A DNA stretch of 64,000 nt from Chitinibacter sp. SCUT-21. GTDB taxonomy: Bacteria; Pseudomonadota; Gammaproteobacteria; Burkholderiales; Chitinibacteraceae. Location of the stretch: assembly GCA_041874755.1 (NCBI GenBank), contig CP102611.1, positions 1,984,001 through 2,048,000 on the forward strand, written 5' to 3'. A program made the position numbers and the translations under genes. Under the pieces are notes generated by a model that saw nothing but the letters and a program-made list of their open reading frames with translations, was not told where the DNA came from and ran no database searches. Shown in pieces: positions 1 to 8,674 of the stretch. How positions within the stretch are numbered: position 1 is the first letter of the stretch; the number at the start of each line of letters is the position of its first letter.

Positions 1-657
1 ATCCGAAAAATCGCGCTCTGCCAATTCAAATTGCTGCGCCCAGTTTGGGTCGTGCCGCCATGCTTTTCGGCGCGCAATTAGGTCGGGAAATTCTGGCACC
101 GAAAACTGTTTGGCCAGCGGGCTGCGGCAAAATTGATCGAACAAAGCCAAATCAAACTTTGCACCCAATAGCGCTAACGCGCTGTATGCGCCGATCGAAA
201 AGCCGATTGCATCAATGCGCGCGGCGTCGATGGCAAATTCTTGCAGCGCAAAATCAAGCACTCGGCTTAAATCGAGCGGCCGTTGCCACCAAAACAAGCA
301 ACCCTCTAAGGTGTAGGCTTCGGTAGCGCAATTGCCATGATGATTCACTGCGATTGCGATATATCCTTGCCGTGCCAACATCGAACCCAGCCAGCCCAAC
401 TGCAAGGCCGAGCCACCAAAACCATGTGATAGCAATACGCAGGGCCAGCGCCCCTCGACGATGGCGCCGTCTTTCACGACTTTGCTGCCGACAAAACTCG
501 CGCTTGCGGCATCCGCGCCGCCAAAGCCATAGATCTCTTCGTTGGTATCGTGGGTGGGGTACCAGATTTCACACGCTAAAGGCCGAGCCGCATCACCCGC
601 CCAATTGCGGCGTGATGGGTCTTGCCAAAGCCGCTGACTCCAAGCTGCTTGATACAT
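1..657 (-). CDS. alpha/beta hydrolase, C-terminus cut by window edge
   Basis: The first 219 codons of a hydrolase read without a stop to the window edge. A SHGFGG stretch near residues 77-82 fits the oxyanion-hole loop, and GFSIG near 152-156 is a nucleophile elbow with Ser154. The tract between them (GYIAIAVNHHG) fits a dienelactone hydrolase or PAF-acetylhydrolase-like fold. No signal peptide is visible, so it is probably cytosolic. The ATG at 657 is chosen because the other nearby ATG (661) is in another frame. The acid and His of the triad would lie beyond the edge. The substrate cannot be predicted. Confidence 0.7.
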   Translation of the reverse strand, partial: MYQAAWSQRLWQDPSRRNWAGDAARPLACEIWYPTHDTNEEIYGFGGADAASASFVGSKVVKDGAIVEGRWPCVLLSHGFGGSALQLGWLGSMLARQGYIAIAVNHHGNCATEAYTLEGCLFWWQRPLDLSRVLDFALQEFAIDAARIDAIGFSIGAYSALALLGAKFDLALFDQFCRSPLAKQFSVPEFPDLIARRKAWRHDPNWAQQFELAERDFSD

Positions 658-806
658 GCATGACTCCTTCAGAGCCTCGCAGCATACTGAATCAGTGCGG
701 TAAATTTCAATTCAAATTGTGTTGATAGGGGAAAATGGCTGCGATTTTTGGCCGCCAAATGCACAATTTAGCCACGAGCAAAATCCATGGCCTTGTTCCC
801 TGTGCT

Positions 807-1223
807 TTATTCTTTTGCAAAGTACAGTACTTGGCTGCGCGGCTGTTTTGCTTTGAGTTTAAGCGTGCTGGTCAGCGTTTCGCCTTCATACGTTGCAGCG
901 ACTTTGTATTGACCTGCGGCCAGATTCACAAACAAAAACGGCCCTGGCACTTGGACTTCGAGCAGAGCGCTTTTCTCGCCCACTTTGGTAACAACGACTT
1001 TGACATCTGCCAAATAAGCGCCGCTGGTTTTGGCAGCAAAGGTCAGCCGCAGATTGTAGTTTTTGCTTTGCTCAGCAAATTCGCTTTGCGACATTTCACC
1101 GATGCCACCCGCCATATACTGCACGCCCGTAGCATTGGTTTGCGCCATCTCGGCAGCGTGTAGCGGGCTCATCGCCGCCAAACTAACAAAGAACGTGAAC
1201 GCGATGGTTTTAAGGTTAAACAT
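807..1223 (-). CDS. small secreted protein, carboxypeptidase-regulatory-like fold
   Basis: A 138-residue protein with a clear Sec signal peptide (about residues 1-23, cleavage after PLHA). The rest is rich in beta-type alternation and ends in KAKQPRSQVLYFAKE, resembling small periplasmic proteins with a carboxypeptidase-regulatory-like or transthyretin-like domain. No catalytic motif is seen. A strong Shine-Dalgarno (AAGGAG) precedes the ATG. It stands alone between the truncated hydrolase and the cyclase gene. The function is unknown, and the fold assignment is tentative. Confidence 0.65.
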   Translation of the reverse strand: MFNLKTIAFTFFVSLAAMSPLHAAEMAQTNATGVQYMAGGIGEMSQSEFAEQSKNYNLRLTFAAKTSGAYLADVKVVVTKVGEKSALLEVQVPGPFLFVNLAAGQYKVAATYEGETLTSTLKLKAKQPRSQVLYFAKE

Positions 1224-1420
1224 ATTTACTCCTTAAATTGATAGCGATAGTAGATCTTTCAATGTAGTTCGCTGTGCCATACCGATGGCATTTAGCATTA
1301 ATAATTGGCCAGATAATAAGACATACGGCCGGATTACAAATCCGAACACAATAGATACATGCCAATGTATTCATCCAAAAACATTGATATAATTGGCATA
1401 CGAGCAAATACCCAGCAAGC

Positions 1421-2656
1421 TTAGTCACTACAGACTTGATTTCGGCCATTGTGTTTAGCGCGGTAAAGCAATTGATCGGCGCGCTCGCACAATTGCGTTG
1501 CATTTTCTGCGTCCAATTGCTGCGCAACGCCAAAGCTGGCGGTGATGCTATAGGCTTGCTGGCGAAAATCAAATGAAAGCGCGGCGATACTCAGGCGCAA
1601 ACGTTCGGCAACTTGTAACGCTTCAGGCAACGGCGTTTTGGGTAAAACCACTAAAAATTCTTCACCGCCAAAACGCGCAACCCAATCGCTATCAGTACGC
1701 AAGCCTTCACGCAAAATTTGGCCGCAACGATTGAGCACTTCATCACCCGCTTTATGACCAAATGTGTCGTTGATACGTTTAAAAAAATCGATATCACAAA
1801 AAATCAACGAGATCGGTTGCTGCGCTTGGCTGGCAAAAATCAACTCCAGCTGATTATTTAAATAATGGCGGTTATAGCAGCCAGTGAGTGGGTCGGTGAT
1901 ATACAGTTGCTGGATTGAGGCCAAGGCAGCCTCTAGCTGCGTGGTACGCTCGGCGACCATCTGATCTAGATGATTAATATGCCGGCTAAGCTCGGTTTGC
2001 AGCGTATCAAAACCCGCAACCACCAAATCGATTTCATTAGGCGTGATGTTTTCCCGATTGCTCAAACGGAGCGGCGTTAATAAGCGTTCGGCGTCGAGTG
2101 TTTGGGCAAACTGGGCGATTTCTTTCAGTGGTTTTTGTAAATGTTGGCGCAAAACCCAACGCACCAATTGGCAAATCAAAAAGGTAAGCAACACATAGCC
2201 GAGCAAGCTGGTGGCTAAATTAAATGCCAGATGTTGATAAAACGCTTTAGCATTTGGGTACACCTTCAAAGACCCAATCACATGCTCGGTGGTACCCGGT
2301 TCATAGAGTGTGAACGTTTTCGCCGGCAATCGCCCCACATCCGAAAGTTGGCCCGCAACAAATTGATAGCCAGAGAGCAAATCCAGCTGCACGTAGCCAA
2401 TATTATCGTTGTTCTCGACCATCCCGTTGATGGTGGCTGCCACATTCGCGGGCTCAATATCCCACACCGAGGTGGCCAACTGGGGTACATACACAGCGCC
2501 AATCGTGGTCATCGTATCAAACAGATGATCTTCACTTTGCAAAAAAACCGTGTACGCATTGATCGCGGCAACCAATAGCGCACCCAACATCGCCAACCAG
2601 ACGATTTTCCGGATCAATAAACGCGTAATGGATTGGAACTTAGGAAATCGCATCAT
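1421..2656 (-). CDS. membrane diguanylate cyclase (GGDEF)
   Basis: A 411-residue c-di-GMP synthase. Two membrane segments (about 17-35 and 145-165) flank a periplasmic sensor domain of about 100 residues. A HAMP-like and coiled-coil linker leads into a C-terminal GGDEF domain. The signature is GGEEF at residue 330, and the metal-binding DIDFFKRIND stretch is intact, so it should be active. The position of the inhibitory RxxD site reads TDSD, so product inhibition may be absent. Its ATG follows the stop codon of the upstream periplasmic binding protein with no gap, so the two are co-transcribed and probably translationally coupled. Confidence 0.9.
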   Translation of the reverse strand: MMRFPKFQSITRLLIRKIVWLAMLGALLVAAINAYTVFLQSEDHLFDTMTTIGAVYVPQLATSVWDIEPANVAATINGMVENNDNIGYVQLDLLSGYQFVAGQLSDVGRLPAKTFTLYEPGTTEHVIGSLKVYPNAKAFYQHLAFNLATSLLGYVLLTFLICQLVRWVLRQHLQKPLKEIAQFAQTLDAERLLTPLRLSNRENITPNEIDLVVAGFDTLQTELSRHINHLDQMVAERTTQLEAALASIQQLYITDPLTGCYNRHYLNNQLELIFASQAQQPISLIFCDIDFFKRINDTFGHKAGDEVLNRCGQILREGLRTDSDWVARFGGEEFLVVLPKTPLPEALQVAERLRLSIAALSFDFRQQAYSITASFGVAQQLDAENATQLCERADQLLYRAKHNGRNQVCSD

Positions 2657-3763
2657 TTAACGCAACCAAGACGCCAGAGTGAAAACGTATTTTTGATTTT
2701 TCGGGTTTTCATATTTGCTATACGCCTTGAAATTAATCTGGCTAAAGTCGTGAAAACCATACTTCTTCTGATATTTTGCAGCCATCTGCGGCGAAATAAG
2801 GCCAAACATCGGCGCCTCTAACTCTATGGACTCACGTGCAAAATCCAGCCCATGTGAATAATCGTAAATCATCACCAATGCAAATGCGCCGTTCATATGA
2901 TGCCCGCCAGCCAGGGCGCTTAAACGTCCATTTTGTATTGCCGCCATCGCAGCCGGAGATGTATTAATCGCGCTAAATACGGCCGTTTTTCCCACTTGGC
3001 CGCCAGCTTGCTCCCAACTTTGCATGGCACCAAACGCCATCATGTCGCTGCCACTCCACACCAGCCTGGCCTCTGGGTAGCGCGCAAATAACCAGCGGCT
3101 TTGCTCCGCGGCTTTTTCTTGCTGCCACTTGGCGTACACCATTTGCTTGAGCACTGCGTCTGGGCTTTCCGCTATCGCGCGCTGCAAGCCTTGATTTCGT
3201 AGCACCGAGCTAGGCGTGGAGCGATCACCCGCGATGGCAATCACCTGCAAACGCCGATCCGGGCCATACAGCTGCGCTTGCCGCGCTGCAGTTAGCAGCT
3301 GTTTCGCAGACAGATACCCAGCTTGCTCGGCATCGGGCACCAAAGAGCCAATCCAATTGGGATATTTTTGTCGAGGCCCTTGAGTTTGCTCCCGCTCTTG
3401 CGGCGTTGCCATTGTGCTAAATGCTAAAAATGTTTTACTGCGCGTTTTAGCCAGTATTTTCAAAATCTCGGGGCCCGTACCATGGTCATTACTAAAAATA
3501 ATATAGTCAGGCTGGTTTTGCGCTGGGCGGGCGGCAATTAAGCGCGCAATTTCGATCGCACGCAGCGGATCGCGCTGGGCATAGCTGATTTCGAGTGAAA
3601 AGCCCAATTGCTTGGCTGCATCTTGCATGGCCGAGCTGGCAGTCGACCAGTAAAGCTCGTTGTGCTTTCCTGGATTAATAAACGCCACGGTCGCAGCAGC
3701 TGCCGACGCGATACTAAGCAGGATGAAATAGAGCCCTAACAACAGTTGCAAACGACAGCGCAT
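2657..3763 (-). CDS. periplasmic sugar-type substrate-binding protein (PBP-I fold)
   Basis: A 368-residue protein with an N-terminal signal peptide (about 1-23). The opening VAFINPGKHNELYW and later stretches such as YIIFSNDHGTG and RLVWSGSDMMAFGAMQSW resemble type-1 periplasmic binding proteins (LacI/RbsB-like). No ABC permease or ATPase lies nearby. The next gene, with no gap, is a membrane diguanylate cyclase, so a likely role is to bind a small ligand and signal to the cyclase sensor domain rather than feed a transporter. That role is inferred from synteny and from precedents such as NspS/MbaA. The ligand is unknown. Confidence 0.75.
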   Translation of the reverse strand: MRCRLQLLLGLYFILLSIASAAAATVAFINPGKHNELYWSTASSAMQDAAKQLGFSLEISYAQRDPLRAIEIARLIAARPAQNQPDYIIFSNDHGTGPEILKILAKTRSKTFLAFSTMATPQEREQTQGPRQKYPNWIGSLVPDAEQAGYLSAKQLLTAARQAQLYGPDRRLQVIAIAGDRSTPSSVLRNQGLQRAIAESPDAVLKQMVYAKWQQEKAAEQSRWLFARYPEARLVWSGSDMMAFGAMQSWEQAGGQVGKTAVFSAINTSPAAMAAIQNGRLSALAGGHHMNGAFALVMIYDYSHGLDFARESIELEAPMFGLISPQMAAKYQKKYGFHDFSQINFKAYSKYENPKNQKYVFTLASWLR

Positions 3764-3950
3764 TACCGATATTTTCCAAATGAATCAGTCAATTAGATCG
3801 AAGTATTAGCTCATACTAGCACTCGCGCCATCCAACGGTGAAGAATCAAGGGCACATCTTAAAAAACCTAACGTTATGACATTTGATTTAACAATTTAAC
3901 CTGACCTAAGGGCGAAGAAATTCCAAGCAAACGCCGACGCCTGCCATAAA

Positions 3951-3979
3951 AAAAGGCCAAATCAGAAATTTGGCCTTTT
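3951..3979 (-). terminator. rho-independent terminator of the DsbA-like isomerase gene
   Basis: AAAAGGCCAAAT and ATTTGGCCTTTT form a 12-bp stem around CAGAA. Read on the minus strand it is followed by a T tract, and it lies 26 bases beyond the stop of the isomerase gene. Confidence 0.85.
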
Positions 3980-4004
3980 CGCTTTAGCTGGATATTCGGA
4001 TCAA

Positions 4005-4607
4005 TTAGAAGGGGCCCGAAGACAACCAACGCTCTAACTGTGGCAAGCGATCATTACCCCAGAAACGCTCACCATCCACAATAAAGAACGGTGAACCAAA
4101 GACTCCACGCGCCTCAGCCATATCAATTTCCGCTTTCACCCGAGCACGGCTAGCAGGGTTGCCACTGATTTCGTTGAACTCTTCGGTTGAAATATCGACT
4201 TCACTCGCAATTTGCTGCAATTCTTCAAGCACTGCGATATTACGGTTTTCAACGAAGTAGGCTTTTAATACCAGGCTAGCAAAGGCTTTACCTTGAGATG
4301 GGCTGCGGTCTTGAATCGAGAGAAATAAGCGCGATGCCATCTCAGTATTCACTCCCAGCAAAGTGGGCGTGTTAAAAGGAATGCCATAATACGCCGCCAG
4401 CCGCTCTGCATCGCGGCGAATGTAATCAGTTCGCATCAAGTTTTGCGGAATTTTAATGCGCTCAATCGATTGGAAGTGCGCATCAAGCACGATGGCATGC
4501 CAGTTAGCCACGCGCTCGTACTTGCTAGCCATATCGTCGATCAAGCAAGACGCGATATAGCCATACGGTGAAGAGAAATCAAAATAAAAATCAATTGGCG
4601 TACTCAT
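4005..4607 (-). CDS. 2-hydroxychromene-2-carboxylate isomerase / DsbA-family protein
   Basis: A 200-residue cytosolic thioredoxin-fold protein of the HCCA isomerase / DsbA-like kappa-GST family. The N-terminus IDFYFDFSSPYGYIAS carries the family Ser-Pro pair instead of CxxC, so glutathione-linked isomerase chemistry is more likely than disulfide oxidation. The C-terminus shows GVFGSPFFIVDGERFWG followed by NDRL, the usual family end. The ATG at 4607 is preferred; extending upstream would need a TTG at 4619. It is a single-gene unit ending at a clear terminator. The physiological substrate is unknown. Confidence 0.85.
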   Translation of the reverse strand: MSTPIDFYFDFSSPYGYIASCLIDDMASKYERVANWHAIVLDAHFQSIERIKIPQNLMRTDYIRRDAERLAAYYGIPFNTPTLLGVNTEMASRLFLSIQDRSPSQGKAFASLVLKAYFVENRNIAVLEELQQIASEVDISTEEFNEISGNPASRARVKAEIDMAEARGVFGSPFFIVDGERFWGNDRLPQLERWLSSGPF

Positions 4608-4911
4608 AGCAGGATCCAATTCTTACATTGCGTCTAGCAAATACTTGCCAAACTTTGTTTTCGATTTGCCAATTCTAATTTGAATTTGACGTTCAAGGTT
4701 ATTTTTACACATATAAATGTGCAACTGTGCACGTCTTCGGCGGCTTTGTAATTCTGGGAGAAGTCGCGGCAATTCACATTCACGCAGCAAGGGTATGACA
4801 ACAACACCCCAACCCTTGCTGTGGATAAGTTTGTGGGCAAGTTATTAACAAGCTGTGTGTCTGCTGTGGGCCTGATCTGTATAAGCGGTGGGCAAGGCGG
4901 TATAAATTGCA
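4608..4911. other. intergenic region with one DnaA-box match
   Basis: I see no credible gene here. The left part is AT-rich, with the dyad CACAT-ATAA-ATGTG near 4708-4721. A perfect DnaA-box 9-mer (TGTGGATAA, minus orientation) lies at 4820-4828. Only one exact box is present, so it could be chance. Confidence 0.4.
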
Positions 4912-5355
4912 TTAAGCAGGCGTTGCGGTGAAGTCGAGCCCCGCTGGGTTATCGCGCACCATCATGCGTTCTGGCGTTGGGTATTCAACAAATCCAAATT
5001 GCTTGTACAAGCCCTGCGCATCGCCAGTTTGCAAAAAGCAGCGCGATACTTTGGTCAGTATGGGCTCAGACATCAATCTAGCAATCATCCGCTTTGATAT
5101 ACCCCTGGCTCGATACGCTTCATCGACAATCACATCGGCCAAATAAGCAAAGCGCACCGTATCGCTAATCACGCGCGCGTAGCCGACTTGCTGCTCACCA
5201 ATAAACGCGCCGATCACCACCGTTGAGCCGCGCGCGGCTTGCTCGACGTAATACTGGCTAATCCCCGGCGACCAATAACTCGCCGCCAACCACGCGGTAA
5301 TGCGCGGCCAATCGAGCGTGGATAAGTCGGTGCGAAAGACTAATTCATCGTTCAT
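4912..5355 (-). CDS. GNAT-family N-acetyltransferase
   Basis: A 147-residue acetyltransferase of the GNAT fold. The region FAYLADVIVDEAYRARGISK includes the acetyl-CoA-binding motif A (R-x-x-G-I-S). FLQTGDAQGLYKQFGF is the typical motif B, in which the acceptor side ends in a Tyr-Phe-Gly-Phe turn. It probably acetylates a small amine, but the substrate cannot be told. Its ATG overlaps the TGA of the upstream kinase gene (ATGA), so the two are translationally coupled at the end of a small-enzyme operon. Confidence 0.85.
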   Translation of the reverse strand: MNDELVFRTDLSTLDWPRITAWLAASYWSPGISQYYVEQAARGSTVVIGAFIGEQQVGYARVISDTVRFAYLADVIVDEAYRARGISKRMIARLMSEPILTKVSRCFLQTGDAQGLYKQFGFVEYPTPERMMVRDNPAGLDFTATPA

Positions 5356-5957
5356 ATAATTCTCGCTTGCGCCGTTTCAGTCGAAGCAAATAGCGCCGGC
5401 CATTGCGCGATAATGCGCTCGGCAGCTTGCGCTGGCTGGCATTGCTCGGTGTCGATCAGCATCCAATCGTCGGGCCACGGAAATTGGCCCAGACTTTGGT
5501 CTTGATATCGGCTGGCGACAAACTCCAAACGTCTACGCGCCGATTCAACATCACGCTTAGCCGGCTTCATCTGCAAGCGCTGCGGCGTACCTTCGCGCGC
5601 CATGCGCGTGGCTAAATCGGCGCTGAGTTCAACAAAGCGGATGCGGCAGCCGTGCGACAAGCATAATTCCCGCAGCGCGTGCATGCGCTCGCCATCCTCG
5701 GCGACATTAAACGCCCAGACAAAAGTAAAAATCACGCCTGGATGCGATTGATCGGCCAGCGCGGCGCGAAACAGCTGCATGCGCAAAGACCAGCTTAAAT
5801 CTTGAAACTGCGGATGATCCCAGCCCAAAAGCTGGGCCACCGGGTCGGTCGTTAGATGGTTATGAAATAAGCGAAACCCCGTCTTTTCTGCCAGCGCTTG
5901 CCCCACGCTGGCCTTGCCCACTGCACCGGGGCCAAAGATGACGATTAAATCAGCCAT
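5352..5957 (-). CDS. P-loop kinase-like protein (AAA / shikimate-kinase-like)
   Basis: A 201-residue cytosolic protein that starts with a hydrophobic strand and the Walker A loop GPGAVGKAS (about residues 9-17), followed by a helix and FHNHLT, as in small nucleotide or metabolite kinases. The middle contains an FVWAFNV strand and an Arg-rich lid region (ARRRLEFVASRYQD). It probably phosphorylates a small molecule. The closest relatives are annotated only as AAA-family ATPase or shikimate-kinase-like proteins. It lies 3 bases after the lipocalin-like gene and overlaps the GNAT gene. Confidence 0.75.
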   Translation of the reverse strand: MADLIVIFGPGAVGKASVGQALAEKTGFRLFHNHLTTDPVAQLLGWDHPQFQDLSWSLRMQLFRAALADQSHPGVIFTFVWAFNVAEDGERMHALRELCLSHGCRIRFVELSADLATRMAREGTPQRLQMKPAKRDVESARRRLEFVASRYQDQSLGQFPWPDDWMLIDTEQCQPAQAAERIIAQWPALFASTETAQARII

Positions 5958-5960
5958 GTT

Positions 5961-6311
5961 TTACCCCGCAATCTTTTGCCAAATTTCGTATTCGATCACG
6001 CGCTCGCCCTCATAACGGCGGTTGTGCCACAGATCGCCGATGAGCTGGAATTCAAATTCATACGCCTGCCCAACCATAGGCGCGTAGGACGCCATATCGG
6101 GCCGCTCGGTATACCGAGTGCCATCGATGGTGTAAGAGCCGCTGGCCGACGAATAAAACGCGCCATCTTTTAGCGTTAAAAACATAAAATGCTGCTCGCT
6201 AATCACTTTGCGCGAGCGCAGCGCATTCATGTCATACACCTGCACCGCTTGCCCCGGCTCACCACATTCGCCAGAAACCAATTGCCATACGCCAATTAGG
6301 GGATTGCTCAT
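5961..6311 (-). CDS. small lipocalin-like protein
   Basis: A 116-residue protein without a signal peptide. It opens with NPLIGVWQLVSGE, the usual first strand of lipocalin-like small proteins, in which GxW closes the barrel. Later strands (HFMFLTLKDGAFYSSASGSY, then AYEFEFQLIGDLWHNRR) and the end VIEYEIWQKI fit that fold. A hydrophobic ligand is likely but unknown. AAGGA precedes the ATG. It is co-directional and nearly contiguous with the kinase and GNAT genes. Confidence 0.65.
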   Translation of the reverse strand: MSNPLIGVWQLVSGECGEPGQAVQVYDMNALRSRKVISEQHFMFLTLKDGAFYSSASGSYTIDGTRYTERPDMASYAPMVGQAYEFEFQLIGDLWHNRRYEGERVIEYEIWQKIAG

Positions 6312-6417
6312 TACTGATCCTTTAAAAAACTTTAAAATTTTCGTCCATACGCCATAAAAACCCGATGCGGAATCAATAGCGGGTCGGCGCTAAAATCTCG
6401 CCCCCCCCATATCGCGC

Positions 6418-6711
6418 TCAACGACGGCGATAGCGCCAAATCAGCGCTAGGGTCGCGATGACACAAAGCCATGTTGCGGTCGTCGAGACCAATAATGGCC
6501 AAACTTGATCATTAATGCGCCACTGAATCAGCGCGTAAAAGCATGCAAACGACGACGCGAGCAGCCAAATGAGCCACGTTCGCAATGAGAAATCCTGAGC
6601 TGAGCGCGTGCGCCATAACTTGCGCCATTGCGGCAAATAACCACACAGACTCAACGCTGGCACACACACTTGCAAAAAATTGGCCGTTTTAATTAACCAC
6701 AGCTCAGGCAT
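6418..6711 (-). CDS. PQ-loop / SemiSWEET-like membrane protein
   Basis: A 97-residue membrane protein with three predicted helices. Helix 1 ends in the PQ motif (LCGYLPQWRKLWRTRSAQDFS), the hallmark of the PQ-loop/SemiSWEET family. Such half-transporters dimerise and move sugars or other small solutes down a gradient. The first 8 bases overlap the end of the upstream APH-like kinase gene, so translation is coupled. The link to that kinase might indicate import and phosphorylation of one solute, but this is inference. Confidence 0.8.
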   Translation of the reverse strand: MPELWLIKTANFLQVCVPALSLCGYLPQWRKLWRTRSAQDFSLRTWLIWLLASSFACFYALIQWRINDQVWPLLVSTTATWLCVIATLALIWRYRRR

Positions 6712-7660
6712 GCTTTAACTCCGTATCTAATGCACTTAGCCAGCTTCCGTATTGCTCGTCGAGCTGAACAAGTTGGTTAAACTTTTCGTCAAACCATTGC
6801 TGGTCGTACCACGCCAAATTGCGACTGTGTTTGGCATCATCCCACAAGGAAAAAAACCAGCGCCGTGCGGGAAAACCGGCGGGGGGCGTGTAGTGCTGTA
6901 AATAGGTTTCGAGCAGATTCAGTTCGGGCGAGACGTCGGCCAGATGGAAAATATCCTGCTCACGATGGCGAAAAGCGACGTCACACGGATCGAGCACAGC
7001 AGTGAGCGCGCCGCTATGCTCGTCAAACAGGAAATTACCCGCGTGCGGATCGTCGTGCACCAAGCTCGACGGCATGCCAGCTAGTGGCGCGAGCAGACGA
7101 TGGCGCGCTTGCCATAATTGTGCGTAGGCGTATTTCTGCCATGGCGTAAATGGTGAGGTTTTGCTTTGTACATAGCAATGCAAAGGCTCGGTCCACGCTT
7201 CAAAGGCCGTGATGAGATCTGCGGCGAACTCGCCATTGGGCAATTCAAACCCGCGCGGATCGCTCACGGCGTGCCAGCCGAGCAATACGTCAACCACTTG
7301 CTGCGCTGTTTGTGCCGGATTGGCCCATGGCTTGGCGACATCCCACGGAGCCACACCGGGCAGGCGATCTAGCAGCAAAATCTCTAAAGACTGATGATCC
7401 AGCTCGATGTTTTTTTGCAAAAGCACCTGCGGAAAAGCCACCGTGGTATGCGGGCGTAAACGTGCCAAACCTGCTACTTCACGATGAGTGCGTCCAGCTT
7501 GAGCGGTGGCTTTAACGACTACATCACCCGCGGGGCCTTGCAAAATCACCGCGCAACCGTAGAAACCGGCGATCGATTTGACGATGTGGGCTTGCTGCCC
7601 AAAATGCACCTGATAGCAGGCAAGGGCGGCTTGTTCGGCGATAAAGAGTGAGCTGGACAT
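6704..7660 (-). CDS. APH-family phosphotransferase (small-molecule kinase)
   Basis: A 318-residue cytosolic kinase of the aminoglycoside-phosphotransferase / choline kinase / fructosamine kinase fold. An N-lobe strand VVVKA carries the ATP lysine. The catalytic loop is SLVHDDPHAGNFLFD, and the metal-binding Asp lies in VLDPCDVAFRHRE. Length and motifs are complete. The substrate is unknown, and nothing marks it as a resistance gene. It is divergent from the AraC-family regulator at 7767 and is first in the run that continues with the PQ-loop gene. Confidence 0.85.
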   Translation of the reverse strand: MSSSLFIAEQAALACYQVHFGQQAHIVKSIAGFYGCAVILQGPAGDVVVKATAQAGRTHREVAGLARLRPHTTVAFPQVLLQKNIELDHQSLEILLLDRLPGVAPWDVAKPWANPAQTAQQVVDVLLGWHAVSDPRGFELPNGEFAADLITAFEAWTEPLHCYVQSKTSPFTPWQKYAYAQLWQARHRLLAPLAGMPSSLVHDDPHAGNFLFDEHSGALTAVLDPCDVAFRHREQDIFHLADVSPELNLLETYLQHYTPPAGFPARRWFFSLWDDAKHSRNLAWYDQQWFDEKFNQLVQLDEQYGSWLSALDTELKHA

Positions 7661-7766
7661 TTGCTGACCGCAGGCTGAATATTTGCATTCATTTAACCAG
7701 CTTGCAGCCTGTCTTGGAATGACCGAATATATCCGTCATTTGTCTAAAAACATCATATAAATCGCC

Positions 7767-8636
7767 ATGCCCCAAATTTACTACGAACGTTTTGATTGCG
7801 ATGAAAACGGCTGGAATCGGCAAGTGGGTGCACACGTGTTTCATCAGGCCTCGCACCCTGCGATCCGTGATAAGGGGATATTTATGTGCGGCATTTCTGA
7901 AGCCGCAGGCCAATGCGAGATTGAGCGCATCGACTTTGGTTTTCATGTACTTATTTTCTGCCTGAGCGGGCAGGGCGAATTATTTGAAGGCGAGCAAACG
8001 TGGCCGTTTCACGCCGGACAAATGGCATTTCAACCCGCGCGCGGCCAGCGCGGCTATCGCCGCATCGGCAGTGAGCCGCTGCATATTGCGTGGTTATTGC
8101 TGTGTGACGACGCACGCTGGGCGCATTTGCTACAGCAGCATTGCTACATAAAAGATCACGCTTCGGGCTGGCATATTCATGATGCAATCTCGCTGTATCA
8201 ACGTGAAGCCCTGTTGCACAATGCCGGTCAGAGCCATACCCTGGTCATGCCTGCCTTAGAAATGCTCAGCCTGCAATTGGAGCGCGCAGTTGGCAGCCCC
8301 AATTCACACAGCGGTTGGTCACAGCAGATCCACGCTTTATTTCAGCGCGTTGCCAGCGATTTACGCCGCGAATGGCGAGTGGATGAATTGGCACAGCAAC
8401 TGCAGATTACGCCAGCGCATTTTCACCGCCTATGTATGAATCACCTCGGGCAAGCGCCGGGCCAGTATGTATTTGCTTTGCGTATGCAACAGGCGCACCG
8501 GCTACTAAGCCAAGGCATGAGCGTGGGCGCGGTGGCGAGCGCAGTCGGCTATCAGGAAATGGCCAGTTTTTCCCGCCGCTTTCGCCAGCATTTTGCAATT
8601 GCACCTAGCCAAATCAAACAAGCCACATGTATATGA
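7767..8636 (+). CDS. AraC-family transcriptional regulator
   Basis: A 289-residue regulator. The N-terminal half is a cupin-like ligand domain (FHVLIFCLSGQGELFEGE, then FHAGQMAFQPARGQRGYRR). The C-terminal half (about 195-285) has two helix-turn-helix motifs, the first in WRVDELAQQLQITPAHFHRL and the second in VGAVASAVGYQEMASFSRRF, which is typical of AraC/XylS. It is transcribed away from the APH-like kinase operon across about 100 bases, so it may control that operon. The inducer is unknown. Confidence 0.9.
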   Translation: MPQIYYERFDCDENGWNRQVGAHVFHQASHPAIRDKGIFMCGISEAAGQCEIERIDFGFHVLIFCLSGQGELFEGEQTWPFHAGQMAFQPARGQRGYRRIGSEPLHIAWLLLCDDARWAHLLQQHCYIKDHASGWHIHDAISLYQREALLHNAGQSHTLVMPALEMLSLQLERAVGSPNSHSGWSQQIHALFQRVASDLRREWRVDELAQQLQITPAHFHRLCMNHLGQAPGQYVFALRMQQAHRLLSQGMSVGAVASAVGYQEMASFSRRFRQHFAIAPSQIKQATCI

Positions 8637-8674
8637 TCACAGCGAATATTTAATCCAGCCTTTAAGCAAATACC

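Noticed and set aside
735..1163. A + strand frame of 142 codons opposite the small secreted protein
   Set aside because: The minus strand frame has a signal peptide and an AAGGAG site; the + frame has neither.
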